Origin: Microbispora rosea
GTDB taxonomy: Bacteria > Actinomycetota > Actinomycetes > Streptosporangiales > Streptosporangiaceae
Reading direction: 5' to 3'
NCBI RefSeq assembly: GCF_900156315.1
Contig: NZ_FTNI01000008.1
Span: forward strand, 217,227-281,226
Length of the DNA: 64,000 bases
Shown: in pieces, positions 16,616-26,108 of the stretch
How positions within the stretch are numbered: position 1 is the first letter of the stretch
How the letters are laid out: every line of letters starts with the position of its first letter
Program-made: the position numbers and the translations under genes
Notes under the pieces: model-generated
What the model was told of the DNA's origin: nothing
Seen by the model: only the letters and a program-made list of their open reading frames with translations
Databases searched by the model: none

Positions 16616-17728
16616 GTGAGCGAGCAGCCGAAGACCGGGCAGCTGACCTTCGTGGCGCCCCGCAGGGCCAAGCCGCAGCGCCACCTCGCCGACCTGACCA
16701 TGGCCGAACGCAGGGCGGCGGTGGCGGAGCTGGGGGAGAAGCCGTTCCGCGCCGACCAGCTCTCCCGCCACTACTTCACCCGGCTGACCGGCTCTCCCGA
16801 GCAGATGACCGACCTGCCGGGCGCGCTGCGCGAGCGGCTGGTCGAGCAGCTCATGCCTCCGCTGCTGACCTCCGTACGCGAGATCACCTGTGACGGCGGC
16901 ACGACGCGCAAGACGCTGTGGAAGCTGTTCGACGGCTCGCTGGTCGAGTCGGTCCTGATGCGTTACCCCGACCGCGTCACCATGTGCGTCTCCTCCCAGG
17001 CCGGATGTGGCATGAACTGCCCGTTCTGTGCGACGGGCCAGGCCGGGCTCACCCGCAACATGTCCACCGCCGAGATCGTCGAGCAGGTCGTCGCGGGCGC
17101 GCGGGCGCTGGCGCGCGGCGAGGTCCCCGGCGGGCCCGGGCGGGTGACCAACGTGGTCTTCATGGGCATGGGCGAGCCGATGGCCAACTACAAGGCCGTC
17201 ATCGGCGCCGTCCGCCGCCTGGTCGACCCCGCGCCGGAGGGTCTGGGGATCTCGGCGCGTGGGATCACGGTCTCGACGGTCGGCCTGGTGCCGGCGATCG
17301 GCAAGCTCGCCGACGAGGGCCTGCCGGTGACGCTCGCGGTCTCCCTGCACGCCCCGGACGACGAGCTCAGGGACACGCTCGTGCCGATCAACACCCGGTG
17401 GAAGGTCTCCGAGGTGCTCGACGCGGCCTGGAGCTACGCGGCCAAGACCAAGCGCCGCGTGTCCATCGAGTACGCCCTGATCAAGGACATCAACGACCAG
17501 GAGTGGCGGGCCGACCTGCTCGGGCGCCTGCTCAAGAACAAGCTCGTGCACGTGAACCTGATCCCGCTCAACCCCACGCCCGGCTCGAAGTGGACCGCTT
17601 CGCGTCCCGAGGACGAGCGGGCGTTCGTACGCCGCCTGGAGTCGCACGGCGTCGCCGTCACCGTGCGGGACACCCGGGGGCGGGAGATCGACGGGGCGTG
17701 CGGGCAGCTCGCCGCGGCGCCCCAATAA
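16616..17728 (+). CDS. rlmN: Dual-specificity 23S rRNA/tRNA adenine-C2 methyltransferase
   Basis: 370 residues from GTG 16616. This radical-SAM enzyme has the Cx3Cx2C cluster in [14 protein letters not shown] (about residues 130-137), [20 protein letters not shown] and [13 protein letters not shown], and the C-terminal catalytic Cys in IDGACGQL. It methylates A2503 of 23S rRNA and A37 of some tRNAs. It sits downstream of cdsA, as usual in actinobacteria, separated here by the SUFU gene. Confidence 0.96.
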   Translation: MSEQPKTGQLTFVAPRRAKPQRHLADLTMAERRAAVAELGEKPFRADQLSRHYFTRLTGSPEQMTDLPGALRERLVEQLMPPLLTSVREITCDGGTTRKTLWKLFDGSLVESVLMRYPDRVTMCVSSQAGCGMNCPFCATGQAGLTRNMSTAEIVEQVVAGARALARGEVPGGPGRVTNVVFMGMGEPMANYKAVIGAVRRLVDPAPEGLGISARGITVSTVGLVPAIGKLADEGLPVTLAVSLHAPDDELRDTLVPINTRWKVSEVLDAAWSYAAKTKRRVSIEYALIKDINDQEWRADLLGRLLKNKLVHVNLIPLNPTPGSKWTASRPEDERAFVRRLESHGVAVTVRDTRGREIDGACGQLAAAPQ

Positions 17729-17762
17729 CCGGCCTTCCAACAGCCGGCCTTCCGATGACCGG

Positions 17763-17781
17763 CGCGCCGACGATCGGCGCG
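17763..17781. terminator. Short bidirectional hairpin after rlmN
   Basis: CGCGCCGA (17763-17770) pairs with TCGGCGCG (17774-17781) with a 3-nt loop, between convergent rlmN and the ABC permease gene. Confidence 0.4.
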
Positions 17782-17804
17782 TCGCCGACCGGTGCAGTGG
17801 TGCA

Positions 17805-18476
17805 CTAGGGCCGCGTGCGGCGCAGCCACGTGTAGGCCGCCAGGCCGATCGCGGGCCACAGCAGCGACTGCACGGTGATCAGGGGCAGCCCGGACAGCAG
17901 CACCCCGTGATGCGCGTCCCGCATCCAGCCCATCACCGGCACGGTGAGCCAGTGGGCGCCGGCCATGCTGAGCACCAGCATCGACAGGTAGCCGAGGATC
18001 AGGGCGATCGTGGACACCGCCGGGGAGGGCAGGATGGGACGGCTCGTCAGCGCCCCGAGCGCGAGGCCCGCCGTCGCGGACAGCAGGTGCAGCCACACGC
18101 CGACCAGCAGCACGGTGAGGGTGGGGGAGGCGGCGAGGCGGAGGAGCAGCGCGGCCTCGGCGATCGCGGCCAGGACGAGCAGCGACGCGAACGCCGCCAG
18201 GAGGCCGCTCAGCAGCTCCTTCGCCCCCAGCGCGGACAGGGCGACGCTGCGCTGCTCGTCGGGTTCGGTGTCGAGCAGGCCGCGCGCGGCCCAGGCGAGC
18301 ACCGGCACGAGCATGGCCGCCGAGTCCGCGGTGGCCCCGATCTCCTGACCGGCGGGAATGGCACCGGCGTAGAGGACCGCCAGCAGCGCCAGCAACGCGA
18401 TCAGCGGTTGCAGCGCCCGGTGTGAGGCGACGTACCCGGCCAGGCGGAACCTCGCCAGCGCGATCACTGGTGTCAT
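17805..18476 (-). CDS. ABC exporter permease, six membrane helices
   Basis: 223 residues from ATG 18476. The protein is almost entirely hydrophobic with about six helices (LIALLALLAVLYAG, AAMLVPVLAWAARGL, LLAAFASLLVLAAIAEAALL and others) and short loops, typical of ABC-2-like permeases with a separate ATPase. Its ATG overlaps the TGA (18473-18475) that ends the ATPase gene in its original frame, giving an ATGA coupling. In the sequence as given, however, the ATPase frame runs straight into this gene because of an upstream indel. Substrate unknown. Confidence 0.7.
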   Translation of the reverse strand: MTPVIALARFRLAGYVASHRALQPLIALLALLAVLYAGAIPAGQEIGATADSAAMLVPVLAWAARGLLDTEPDEQRSVALSALGAKELLSGLLAAFASLLVLAAIAEAALLLRLAASPTLTVLLVGVWLHLLSATAGLALGALTSRPILPSPAVSTIALILGYLSMLVLSMAGAHWLTVPVMGWMRDAHHGVLLSGLPLITVQSLLWPAIGLAAYTWLRRTRP

Positions 18477-19232
18477 TCGGCGGCCTCCCCGGCGAAGCGG
18501 GCCGTGGTGCGCCCCGTGATATTCACCGTGCAGCCCTCGGCGCGCAGGCGGTCGGCCAGGTCCGAGGGCCCTCGACGCGGCCACCGTCACCTCCAGCACG
18601 GTCAGGGCCGCCTCGCCGGTCTCCTCGACCGGGTCGACTTCCCGCAGGGCCCGATCGCGGACCTCGCAGCGGCGCAGGCCCGGGAAGGAACGCAGATCAC
18701 CCTGGTGGTCGCTCACCACGACGATGCCGCCGCGCGCGCTGATCTCCCCGATGATCCTGGGGAGTTCGGCCCGGGTGGCGGTGTCGAGACCGGCGAAGGG
18801 CTCGTCGAGCACGAGCAGCCCCGGCTCGGCGAGCAGCGCCTGCGCGAGACCCACCTTGTGGGCGCTGCCCTTGGACAGGTCGGGCAGACGCTGCCCGAGC
18901 AGGTGGTCCATGCCGAGCCGCTCGCTCCATCGGCCGATCGACTCCGTGCCCACCCTCCGGACCGCCGCCATGTGCCGCAGGTAGGAGGCCACGGTGAACG
19001 GCTGGTCGGCGGGGAACCGCTCGGGGGCGTAGCCGACGACCCGGGGGCGGTCCTCGACGCTTCCGCGTACGGGCCGGAGCAGTCCGGCGACCAGTCGCAG
19101 GAGGGTCGACTTGCCGGTGCCGTTGGGCCCGGTGACCTCGATCACGTCTCCGGCGTTCAGGACCAGGCCGGCGTCGGACAGGATCCAGGGGTCGCGCCGT
19201 CCATATCGGAAGGAGAGGCTGGCGATCCGCAT
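18473..19232 (-). CDS. ABC transporter ATPase with C-terminal frameshift
   Basis: The first ~215 residues are a normal ABC ATPase: Walker A GPNGTGKST, signature LSKGSAHKVGLA (a variant of LSGGQ), Walker B LLVLDEPFAGLD and switch His in VVVSDHQGD. Near 18560-18585 the frame breaks. The other frame continues SDLADRLRAEGCTVNITG, then ARFAGEAAE, and stops at 18473 in overlap with the permease start. Read literally, the present frame instead fuses ATPase and permease into 475 residues through a linker rich in Arg, Gly and His. A 1-nt indel, either real or a sequencing error, explains this better than a designed fusion. Confidence 0.7.
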
Positions 19233-19357
19233 AGTTTTCTGAGCCTATCGGGATGTTCCTCCCTGCGTACGAGCATCGGGCGATCTTTGGGTCTCGCCTT
19301 TCTGTTGGGACTCCCGTCAAAATGGACGGGCGTCGGCAACGGGCAGGGAGGTGTGGT

Positions 19358-20137
19358 GTGAACCGCTTTCCCCACGTCATGGCCGTGCGCCTGGGCTATG
19401 ACCCCGGCCAGGTCGACGCCTTCGTGCGCAGGATCGAGCGGACGCTCGGGCTCGGCCCGCTCGACGGGCCGCCGGTGACCGCCGACGAGATCAGGAACGC
19501 CAGGTTCGCCGTCAAGCTCGGGGGTTACAACGAGACGGCGGTGGACTTCGCGCTCGACGCGTTCATCGTGGCGGTCGAGGCCAGGGGAGGCCAGGCCGCC
19601 GCGACGCCGGCGTCCGGCGCGGGGGAGGTCGCGAAACGGCCCGGGGCGAGTGGTTCCGGGTCCGCGGCGGATGCCGCGGGAGCGTCGGACGGTCTCGTGG
19701 CCACGAAGGACCCGGCGGGAGTGCCCGAGGCGAAGCGCTTCGATGACCGTGCGCCGGGCACGGGCCGGCCGGGGTCCGGCGGCGCCGCCGGCACGATCGC
19801 CCCGTCCGCACCTGCCCGTGCCACCTCCGCCCATGTCACCGCCGCCCGGGCCGCGCCGCCGCCGGGGTCCCCGAGCTGGCGGGAGGCACAGGCGGCGCGG
19901 GTGGAGCGGGTGGCCTTCCGCCCCGGGCGGCTCGGGATGGGCTACCGCGAGGAGGAGGTCGACGCGTTCCTCGACCGGATGGTGGCGACGCTGCGCGGGA
20001 CGGCGGCCGAGCCGCTCACGGCGGAGCAGGTCAGGAGGGCGACGTTCGCGACCGTCGTGTTCCGGCCCGGCTACGCGATCGGCGAGGTGGACGGCTTCCT
20101 GGCCGAGATGGCGGGCGTGCTGGAGCGGTGTCCCTGA
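19358..20137 (+). CDS. Protein with two DivIVA-type repeats
   Basis: 259 residues from GTG 19358, with AGGGAGG six bases upstream. It has two copies of the short DivIVA-like motif pair: RLGYDPGQVDAFVRRI ... ARFAVKLGGYNETAVDFAL at the N-terminus and GMGYREEEVDAFLDRM ... TFATVVFRPGYAIGEVDGFL at the C-terminus, joined by an Ala/Pro-rich linker of about 100 residues. The motif is the membrane-curvature-sensing head seen in DivIVA/Wag31, but there is no long coiled coil, so it is an accessory member of unknown role, possibly at poles or septa. Confidence 0.75.
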   Translation: MNRFPHVMAVRLGYDPGQVDAFVRRIERTLGLGPLDGPPVTADEIRNARFAVKLGGYNETAVDFALDAFIVAVEARGGQAAATPASGAGEVAKRPGASGSGSAADAAGASDGLVATKDPAGVPEAKRFDDRAPGTGRPGSGGAAGTIAPSAPARATSAHVTAARAAPPPGSPSWREAQAARVERVAFRPGRLGMGYREEEVDAFLDRMVATLRGTAAEPLTAEQVRRATFATVVFRPGYAIGEVDGFLAEMAGVLERCP

Positions 20138-20158
20138 CCCACGCGCTCGCCCGGGAGG

Positions 20159-21616
20159 TCAAAGGCCGCCGAGCTGGGACGCCGCGCGGATGGCCAGCCA
20201 CACCTCGGCGAAGTCGCCTGTCGCCGACAGGTCACGCCCGGTGAGCGCCCCGAAGCGGCGCAGCCGGTACGCCAGCGTGTTGGGGTGCACGTGCAGGGCC
20301 CGCGCGGCGTCGTCGACGCGGCGGTCCCGCTCCATCCAGGTCCGCACCGACGTGACCAGTTCGGATCCGTGCTCGGCGTCGTACCGCAGGACGTCGCCGA
20401 GCACGTGCTCGACGAGGGCGGCCAGCACGCCCACGTCGCCGGGTAGCCACCGGCCGGTGGTGTCCGCGCCGTAGGCGACCAGCGGCCGGCCCGACTCGGC
20501 GGCGCGGGAGGCCGCCCACAGCGCCTCGCGCTGGGCGACGCGCAGCGACGACCCGGGTGCGAGAGCGCGGCTGACGCCGGCCGCGATCCCCGGCACCGCC
20601 TCCAGTTCCGCCGTGCCGGCGTCCGCCGCCGTCAGCACGTACAGGTCCCGATGGCGACGGAGCATGAGGTGCGGATGCTCGCCGAGGGCCCGTACGACGG
20701 CGTCGTCGGCGGCGTCGCGCACCACGAGCAGCACGACGTCACGGTCGGCTGCGAGGCCAGCCAGGGCGAGCCTGCGCCGCGCGGTCTCCGGGTCGAGCAC
20801 GTCCTGCAGCAGCTCGGCCAGCGTCTCCGCGCCCTGCCGCCGCAGCGTCTCGCGTTCGCTGCGCACCATGGCCACCCGCAGGGCGGCGACGGTCGCGATG
20901 TGCTGGACGACGGCGAGCCCGGCGGGCCTGGCACCCTCCCGCTCGAAGGCGACCAGGAACCCGGCAGGGCCGCCGGGCGCGGGGACCGGGAGCGCGAATC
21001 CGCCGGGGATCGTCGGCGGGGCGTCCATCGAGGCGGGCAGGCGTACGCCCGGCGGGGGCGCCGCCACGCCGGGCAGCAGCGGGCGGCCCTGCGGCGTGGT
21101 CAGGTAGATCTCGTAGCCCGACAGCCGTTCGAGCCGCCGGAACAGTCCGGCCGTGTCCAGGCCCTCCGAGGCGAGCCAGCGCAGCGCGCCGAACACCTGC
21201 AGTTGTGCCCCGAGCCGCTGCCGGGCGTCCGCCTGGACCGCGGCCGCGACCTCCTGCGCGATCGCGATGAACGGCACGGCCAGCGGCACCTCCAGCACGG
21301 GGAATCCGCGGTCTTCGGCGGCGTCGAGGAAGGCCCGGCGCAGCGGGGGGACGTGCAGGCCCGCGCTGAGCGCGAGCGCGGCCACCCCGGCGTCGTCGAG
21401 CCGCTCCAGGTACGCGCGCTGGGCGGCGGCGGCGCGCGGGACCCCGATGCCGGTCGTCATGATGACCTCGGCCCCGAGCAGCCAGGGCGTGGGGTCCTCC
21501 AGCTCGCTGACGTGGGCCCAGGACACCGACCTGCCGAGCCCGCGTTCGCCCGCCAGCACTTGCAACTGCAGCGCGGGGGAGCGCAGCAGGTCCTCGACCG
21601 TGTTGTGGCCGTCCAC
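20159..21616 (-). CDS. PucR-family transcriptional regulator
   Basis: 485 residues from GTG 21616. The N-terminal PucR domain (TVEDLLRSPALQLQVLAG, then GAEVIMTTGIG, FLDAAEDRGFPVLEVPL) is followed by a GGDEF-like middle region and a C-terminal HTH_30 (DDAARALHVHPNTLAYRLRR). PucR proteins activate purine or nitrogen-compound catabolism in response to a pathway metabolite. It is divergent from the permease gene at 21711 across 94 bp, so it probably controls that operon. Confidence 0.88.
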   Translation of the reverse strand: MDGHNTVEDLLRSPALQLQVLAGERGLGRSVSWAHVSELEDPTPWLLGAEVIMTTGIGVPRAAAAQRAYLERLDDAGVAALALSAGLHVPPLRRAFLDAAEDRGFPVLEVPLAVPFIAIAQEVAAAVQADARQRLGAQLQVFGALRWLASEGLDTAGLFRRLERLSGYEIYLTTPQGRPLLPGVAAPPPGVRLPASMDAPPTIPGGFALPVPAPGGPAGFLVAFEREGARPAGLAVVQHIATVAALRVAMVRSERETLRRQGAETLAELLQDVLDPETARRRLALAGLAADRDVVLLVVRDAADDAVVRALGEHPHLMLRRHRDLYVLTAADAGTAELEAVPGIAAGVSRALAPGSSLRVAQREALWAASRAAESGRPLVAYGADTTGRWLPGDVGVLAALVEHVLGDVLRYDAEHGSELVTSVRTWMERDRRVDDAARALHVHPNTLAYRLRRFGALTGRDLSATGDFAEVWLAIRAASQLGGL

Positions 21617-21710
21617 AACGCCTAGCCTATTTCCGGTGATTGACCCAATTGTTCTGATTTGGAGCCGTTAGGCACACTCAAGCCGTCTCCCCCTTGACCT
21701 GGAGGAATGT

Positions 21711-23138
21711 ATGACGACGGCTGCCCCCTCCGCCTCGACCGGCGCCATCGAGGTCCGCTCGATCGACTACGTCCCCGAGAGCGAGCGGCACGGCAAGGTC
21801 TGGCACCAGGGCCCGTTCTGGTTCTGCGGCAACTTCCAGCCGTACACCGTCGCGATCGGTTTCATCGGCCCGGCGATGGGGCTGTCGCTCGGCTGGACCT
21901 CGCTGGCGAGCGCGCTCGGCATTCTGTTCGGCACCTTCTTCATGGCCTTCCACGCCTCGCAGGGCCCGTGGCTCGGGCTGCCCCAGATGGTGCAGTCGCG
22001 GGCCCAGCTCGGGTATCGCGGCGTCATCGTGGCGCTCGGCGGCACGCTCTTCACGTACGTCGGCTTCAACGTCATCGACACGGTCATCATCGACAACGGC
22101 CTGAACGCGGTGTTCGGCTGGGGCAAGCCGGTGATCGGGCTCGTCATCACCGTGGTGGCCGCGGTGCTGGCCATCTACGGCTACGACTGGCTCCACCGGG
22201 CGTTCCAGGTGCTGTTCTGGATCTCGCTGCCGCTGTGGCTCGTGCTGACCGCCGCCATCCTGTTCGGGGGCGCGGGCGGGCAGGCGGCCCCCGCCTCCGG
22301 CGGATTCACCTGGGTCGCCTTCATGGTCCAGTTCGCGGTCGCCGCCTCGTACAACATCACGTACGCGCCGTACGTCTCGGACTACTCGCGCTACCTGCCC
22401 CGGCGCACCAAGACCTCGCACATCGTGTGGTCGGTCTTCTGCGGCGCCTCGGCCGCGCCGCTGTGGCTGATCCCGATCGGTGCGTGGATGGCCACCCGGC
22501 TCGGCGTCACGGACACGCTCGTCGGCATCCACGACGCGGGTGAGAACGTGTTGACCGGCCTCGGCAGCGTGCTCACCGTCGTGTCCGTGCTCGTGCTGGT
22601 CGCGACCATGGGCCTCAACGCCTACAGCGGCATGCTGACCGTCGTCACCGCCGTCGACACCCTGCGGCCGGTGCGGCCGACCCGCTCGATCAGGATCGTC
22701 ACCGTCCTCGTGCTGGCCGTGGTGTGGGCACTCGTGGGGATGCTGCTCATCGGCGACTTCTCCACCGCCTTCACCAACGTGCAGCTGATCATGCTGTACG
22801 TGCTCGTGCCGTGGACGGCCGTCAACCTGGTCGACTACTTCTTCGTACGGCGTGGCCACTACGCCATCACGCACCTGTTCCGCAAGGACGGCATCTACGG
22901 CATGTGGGCGTGGCGCGGGCTGGTCTCGTACCTGCTGGGCCTGGCCGCGATGGTCCCCTTCGTGGTGCTCAGCTTCTTCACCGGCCCGGTGGCCGAGGCC
23001 ATGGGCGGCGTCGACGTCGCGTTCGCCGTCGGGCTGATCGTGGGAGGCGGCGTCTACCTGCTGCTGTGCCGCACGCTCGACGTCTCGTCCGAGGAGGACG
23101 TCGTGGTAGCCAGTGAGCGTGAGCTCGTCGCGTCCTGA
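21711..23138 (+). CDS. NCS1-family nucleobase/cation symporter
   Basis: 475 residues, about 12 membrane helices, from ATG 21711 with GGAGG. NCS1 features include HQGPFWFCGNFQPYTVAIGF near the start, LGTFFMAFHASQGPWLGLPQM-type loop residues in helices 2-3, and the ITYAPYVSDYSRYLP loop. NCS1 carriers import cytosine, purines, hydantoins, thiamine precursors or allantoin, and which one applies cannot be read from the sequence. It is the first gene of a five-gene run with the dehydrogenase, amidase, ureohydrolase and cyclase, all under the divergent PucR regulator. Confidence 0.88.
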   Translation: MTTAAPSASTGAIEVRSIDYVPESERHGKVWHQGPFWFCGNFQPYTVAIGFIGPAMGLSLGWTSLASALGILFGTFFMAFHASQGPWLGLPQMVQSRAQLGYRGVIVALGGTLFTYVGFNVIDTVIIDNGLNAVFGWGKPVIGLVITVVAAVLAIYGYDWLHRAFQVLFWISLPLWLVLTAAILFGGAGGQAAPASGGFTWVAFMVQFAVAASYNITYAPYVSDYSRYLPRRTKTSHIVWSVFCGASAAPLWLIPIGAWMATRLGVTDTLVGIHDAGENVLTGLGSVLTVVSVLVLVATMGLNAYSGMLTVVTAVDTLRPVRPTRSIRIVTVLVLAVVWALVGMLLIGDFSTAFTNVQLIMLYVLVPWTAVNLVDYFFVRRGHYAITHLFRKDGIYGMWAWRGLVSYLLGLAAMVPFVVLSFFTGPVAEAMGGVDVAFAVGLIVGGGVYLLLCRTLDVSSEEDVVVASERELVAS

Positions 23139-23171
23139 GTGCCGCCGGATGTCGTCTGAGGAAGGAACCAC

Positions 23172-24326
23172 ATGACCGTCACCAACGCCGCCGTCCTCGT
23201 GCCGGGGCAGGGACTGCGAACCCGGGCGCTGCGTCTGGCCGGCCCCCGGGACGACCAGGTCCTCGTCCGCATCGAGGCGAGCGGTGTCTGCCACTCCGAC
23301 CTGCACGTCCTCGACGGGGACTGGCCGGTCGAGGAGCCGATCGTCCTGGGACACGAGGGCGCGGGCGTGGTCGAGGCCGTCGGCCCTGCCGTGCGCGACG
23401 TCAAGCCCGGCGACCACGTCGTGCTGTCGTGGTTCGCGCCGTGCCGCCGCTGCGAGGCGTGCGCCGCCGGCCGCGCCTGGCTGTGCTCGAACACCAAGGC
23501 CGTGTCCAACACGCTGCCGGACGGCTCGACCCCGCTGTCCGACGAGGACGGCACGCCCGTGCTGCCCTTCCTCGGGCTCGGCACGTTCTCCGAGTACGCC
23601 GTGGTGCCAGAGACCGCAGCGATCGTCGTTCCGGACGAGGTGCCGTTTCCGGTGGGGGCGCTGATCGGGTGCGCGGTGACGACCGGGGTCGGGGCCGCCG
23701 TGCGCACGGCGGGGGTGCGGCCGGGGGAGTCGGCCGTCGTCATCGGATGCGGCGGCGTCGGGCAGGCGGTCGTGCTCGGCCTCGGTCTGGCCGGCGCCCA
23801 GCCGGTCGTCGCGGTTGACCTGTCGGGCCGGCGGCTCGACCTGGCCGCGGAACTCGGCGCCACGCACACCCTGCGCGGCGACGACCCGGCGCTGGCGGAG
23901 ACGGTGCTGGAGATCACCGGCGGGGCGCATCACGCGTTCGAGGCCATCGGCCGGGCCGCCACGATCGAGGCGCTGCCCGGGCTGCTGCGCGCGGGCGGCA
24001 ACGCGGTCCTCGTCGGCATGACCGCACTGGGCACGCGGGTCTCCTTCGACCCGTTCGACCTCGCCGACCAGGGCAAGAACATCCTCGGCTGCAACTACGG
24101 CTCCAGCGTGCCCGCGGTCGACTTCCCCCGGCTGGCCCGCCTCTACCTGTCCGGGCGCCTGCCGCTCGACCGGCTGGTCGGCGCCGAGGCCGGACTCGCC
24201 GATCTGCCCGCGGCCTTCGCCGACCTGCGGGCCGGCACCGGCCTGCGCACGGTGGTGCGGCCGGGGGCGCACGTGGGGGCGAACCCGGGAACGAACGCGG
24301 GGGCGAACGCGGGGGTGCGGCCGTGA
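23172..24326 (+). CDS. Zinc-dependent alcohol dehydrogenase (MDR superfamily)
   Basis: 384 residues. Catalytic zinc ligands C40 and H61-E62 (GHEGAGVVE), structural zinc C91/C94/C97/C105 and the nucleotide-binding loop GCGGVGQAVV are all present. It is close in layout to class III and mycothiol-type dehydrogenases. The last ~20 residues are a low-complexity Gly/Ala/Asn tail encoded by short GGGGGCGAACG repeats, probably recent expansion. The end overlaps the amidase gene start (GTGA). Substrate is unknown; an aldehyde or alcohol made by the adjacent pathway is likely. Confidence 0.85.
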   Translation: MTVTNAAVLVPGQGLRTRALRLAGPRDDQVLVRIEASGVCHSDLHVLDGDWPVEEPIVLGHEGAGVVEAVGPAVRDVKPGDHVVLSWFAPCRRCEACAAGRAWLCSNTKAVSNTLPDGSTPLSDEDGTPVLPFLGLGTFSEYAVVPETAAIVVPDEVPFPVGALIGCAVTTGVGAAVRTAGVRPGESAVVIGCGGVGQAVVLGLGLAGAQPVVAVDLSGRRLDLAAELGATHTLRGDDPALAETVLEITGGAHHAFEAIGRAATIEALPGLLRAGGNAVLVGMTALGTRVSFDPFDLADQGKNILGCNYGSSVPAVDFPRLARLYLSGRLPLDRLVGAEAGLADLPAAFADLRAGTGLRTVVRPGAHVGANPGTNAGANAGVRP

Positions 24327-25150
24327 CGCGGGTCGCCGTGGCGCAGCTCCCGCTGCGGGTGGGCGAGCCGGAGGCGAACCGCGCCGCCGCCGAGGCGGCG
24401 ATCAGGGAAGCGGCCGAGGCCGGGGCCCGGCTGGTGGTGCTGCCCGAGCTGGTCAACAGCGGCTACGTCTTCACCGGCGCCGAGGAGGCCAGGAGCCTCG
24501 CCGAGCCTGCCGACGGCCCGACCGTGACCGCATGGCGGCGGTTGGCCCGCGACCGCGACCTCGTGATCGTCGGCGGGTTCTGCGAGGTGGCCGGCGGGGC
24601 CGTACGCAACAGCCAGGTCATGGTCGACGCCACCGGCACCAGGGCCGTCTACCGCAAGGCCCACCTGTGGCACGACGAGCAGGACGTGTTCACCCCCGGC
24701 GACGGGCCGGCCCCGGTCGTCGGGACCGCGCTCGGCCGCATCGGCATGATGGTCTGCTACGACCTGGAGTTTCCCGAGTGGGTGCGGTCCGTGGGCCTCG
24801 CCGGGGCCGACCTGCTCGCCGTCTCCACCAACTGGCCCGCCTCTCCTGTCCCGGAGGGGGAGCGCCCGGTGCTGGTCGCCTACGCCCAGATCGCCGCTGC
24901 GGCCAACCACATGTTCGTCGCCGTCGCCGACAGGTGCGGAGCGGAGCGCGGCGTCGACTGGGTCTGCGGCACCTCCCTGATCGGCCCCGACGGATACCCT
25001 CTGGCGGGTCCCGTGCTGCGGGACGGGCCCGCCGTGCTGGTCGCCGACTGCGACCTCACGCACGCGCGGAACAAGGCCAGCGGCCCCCGCAACGACGTCC
25101 ATCGTGACCGGCGGACCGACCTCTACTGGAAGGAAGAGCGCACGTCATGA
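24323..25150 (+). CDS. Carbon-nitrogen hydrolase (nitrilase superfamily amidase)
   Basis: 275 residues. The catalytic triad is E42 ([10 protein letters not shown]), K112 (VYRKAHLW) and C145 ([12 protein letters not shown]). The family hydrolyses amides, carbamoyl compounds or nitriles. Length and the YRKAHLW / CYDLEFPE context are like the N-carbamoylputrescine amidase and aliphatic amidase branch, but the substrate is not fixed. It overlaps the dehydrogenase upstream and the ureohydrolase downstream by 4 bp each (GTGA, ATGA), so the three are made together. Confidence 0.85.
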   Translation: MTRVAVAQLPLRVGEPEANRAAAEAAIREAAEAGARLVVLPELVNSGYVFTGAEEARSLAEPADGPTVTAWRRLARDRDLVIVGGFCEVAGGAVRNSQVMVDATGTRAVYRKAHLWHDEQDVFTPGDGPAPVVGTALGRIGMMVCYDLEFPEWVRSVGLAGADLLAVSTNWPASPVPEGERPVLVAYAQIAAAANHMFVAVADRCGAERGVDWVCGTSLIGPDGYPLAGPVLRDGPAVLVADCDLTHARNKASGPRNDVHRDRRTDLYWKEERTS

Positions 25151-26091
25151 CAGAGCCCCGGGGACCCGTCGACTCCTCCCGGATCCCGCGATTCGCCGGA
25201 CCGGCAACCTTCGCGCGGCTGCCGCGGCTGGACGAGGTCGGGCACGCCGACGTCGCGGTGGTGGGGGTGCCGTTCGACAGCGGGGTCTCCTACCGTCCCG
25301 GCGCCCGGTTCGGCCCCGCGGCCGTCCGGGAGGCCAGCCGTCTGCTCCGGCCGTACCACCCGGGCCTGGACGTCTCGCCGTTCGCGCAGATGCAGGTGGC
25401 GGACGCCGGGGACATCGCGTGCAACCCGTTCGACATCCGCGACGCCGTCGAGACCGTGGATGAGGCCGCCTCCGGCCTCATGGAGGACGGCACGAAGCTC
25501 GTCACCGTCGGCGGCGACCACACGATCGCGCTGCCGCTGCTGCGTGCCGCCGCACGGCGGCACGGCCCGGTCGCGCTGCTGCACTTCGACGCGCACCTCG
25601 ACACCTGGGACACCTACTTCGGGGCCGAATACACGCACGGCACGCCGTTCCGCCGAGCAGTCGAGGAGGGCATCCTCGACACCGAGGCGGTCTGCCACGT
25701 CGGCACCCGCGGCCCGCTGTACGGCAAGAGGGACCTGGAGGACGATCGCCGGCTGGGTTTCGGCATCGTGACCAGCGCGGATGTGATGCGCCGGGGCGTG
25801 GACGAGGTCGCCGACGCGCTGCGGCAGCGCATCGGCGGCCGGCCGCTCTACCTGTCGATCGACATCGACGTGCTCGACCCGGCGCACGCGCCCGGCACCG
25901 GCACCCCCGAGGCAGGCGGCCTGACCAGCCGGGAACTGCTGGAGATCCTGCGCGGCCTGGCCGGGTGCGACATCGTCGGCGCGGACGTGGTCGAGGTCGC
26001 CCCGGCGTACGACCACGCGGAGATCACTTCGGTCGCGGCCTCCCACGTGGCCTACGATCTGATCGGCCTGCTCGCGCTGGGGAAGGCCTGA
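25147..26091 (+). CDS. Agmatinase/guanidino-acid ureohydrolase
   Basis: 314 residues. All binuclear manganese ligands are present: H125 (GGDHT), D148, H150 and D152 (FDAHLD), and D239 and D241 (SIDIDVLDP), followed by APGTGTPE. The family cleaves urea from agmatine, guanidinobutyrate, guanidinopropionate and similar compounds. Its position after the amidase gene and upstream of a polyamine-oxidation cluster favours agmatine or guanidinobutyrate, but that is inference. Confidence 0.88.
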   Translation: MTEPRGPVDSSRIPRFAGPATFARLPRLDEVGHADVAVVGVPFDSGVSYRPGARFGPAAVREASRLLRPYHPGLDVSPFAQMQVADAGDIACNPFDIRDAVETVDEAASGLMEDGTKLVTVGGDHTIALPLLRAAARRHGPVALLHFDAHLDTWDTYFGAEYTHGTPFRRAVEEGILDTEAVCHVGTRGPLYGKRDLEDDRRLGFGIVTSADVMRRGVDEVADALRQRIGGRPLYLSIDIDVLDPAHAPGTGTPEAGGLTSRELLEILRGLAGCDIVGADVVEVAPAYDHAEITSVAASHVAYDLIGLLALGKA

Positions 26092-26108
26092 CGCCCGAGG
26101 GAGAAGCC

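Noticed and set aside
17805..19232. A genuine single-chain ABC ATPase-permease fusion
   Set aside because: The alternative frame at the junction encodes a plausible ATPase C-terminus that stops in an ATGA overlap with the permease, so a frameshift is the better explanation.
21678..24272. An 864-codon open frame on the minus strand
   Set aside because: It is antisense to the NCS1 permease and dehydrogenase genes. The product is a His/Gly/Arg/Asp-rich string without any domain, as expected from high GC3 coding DNA read backwards.
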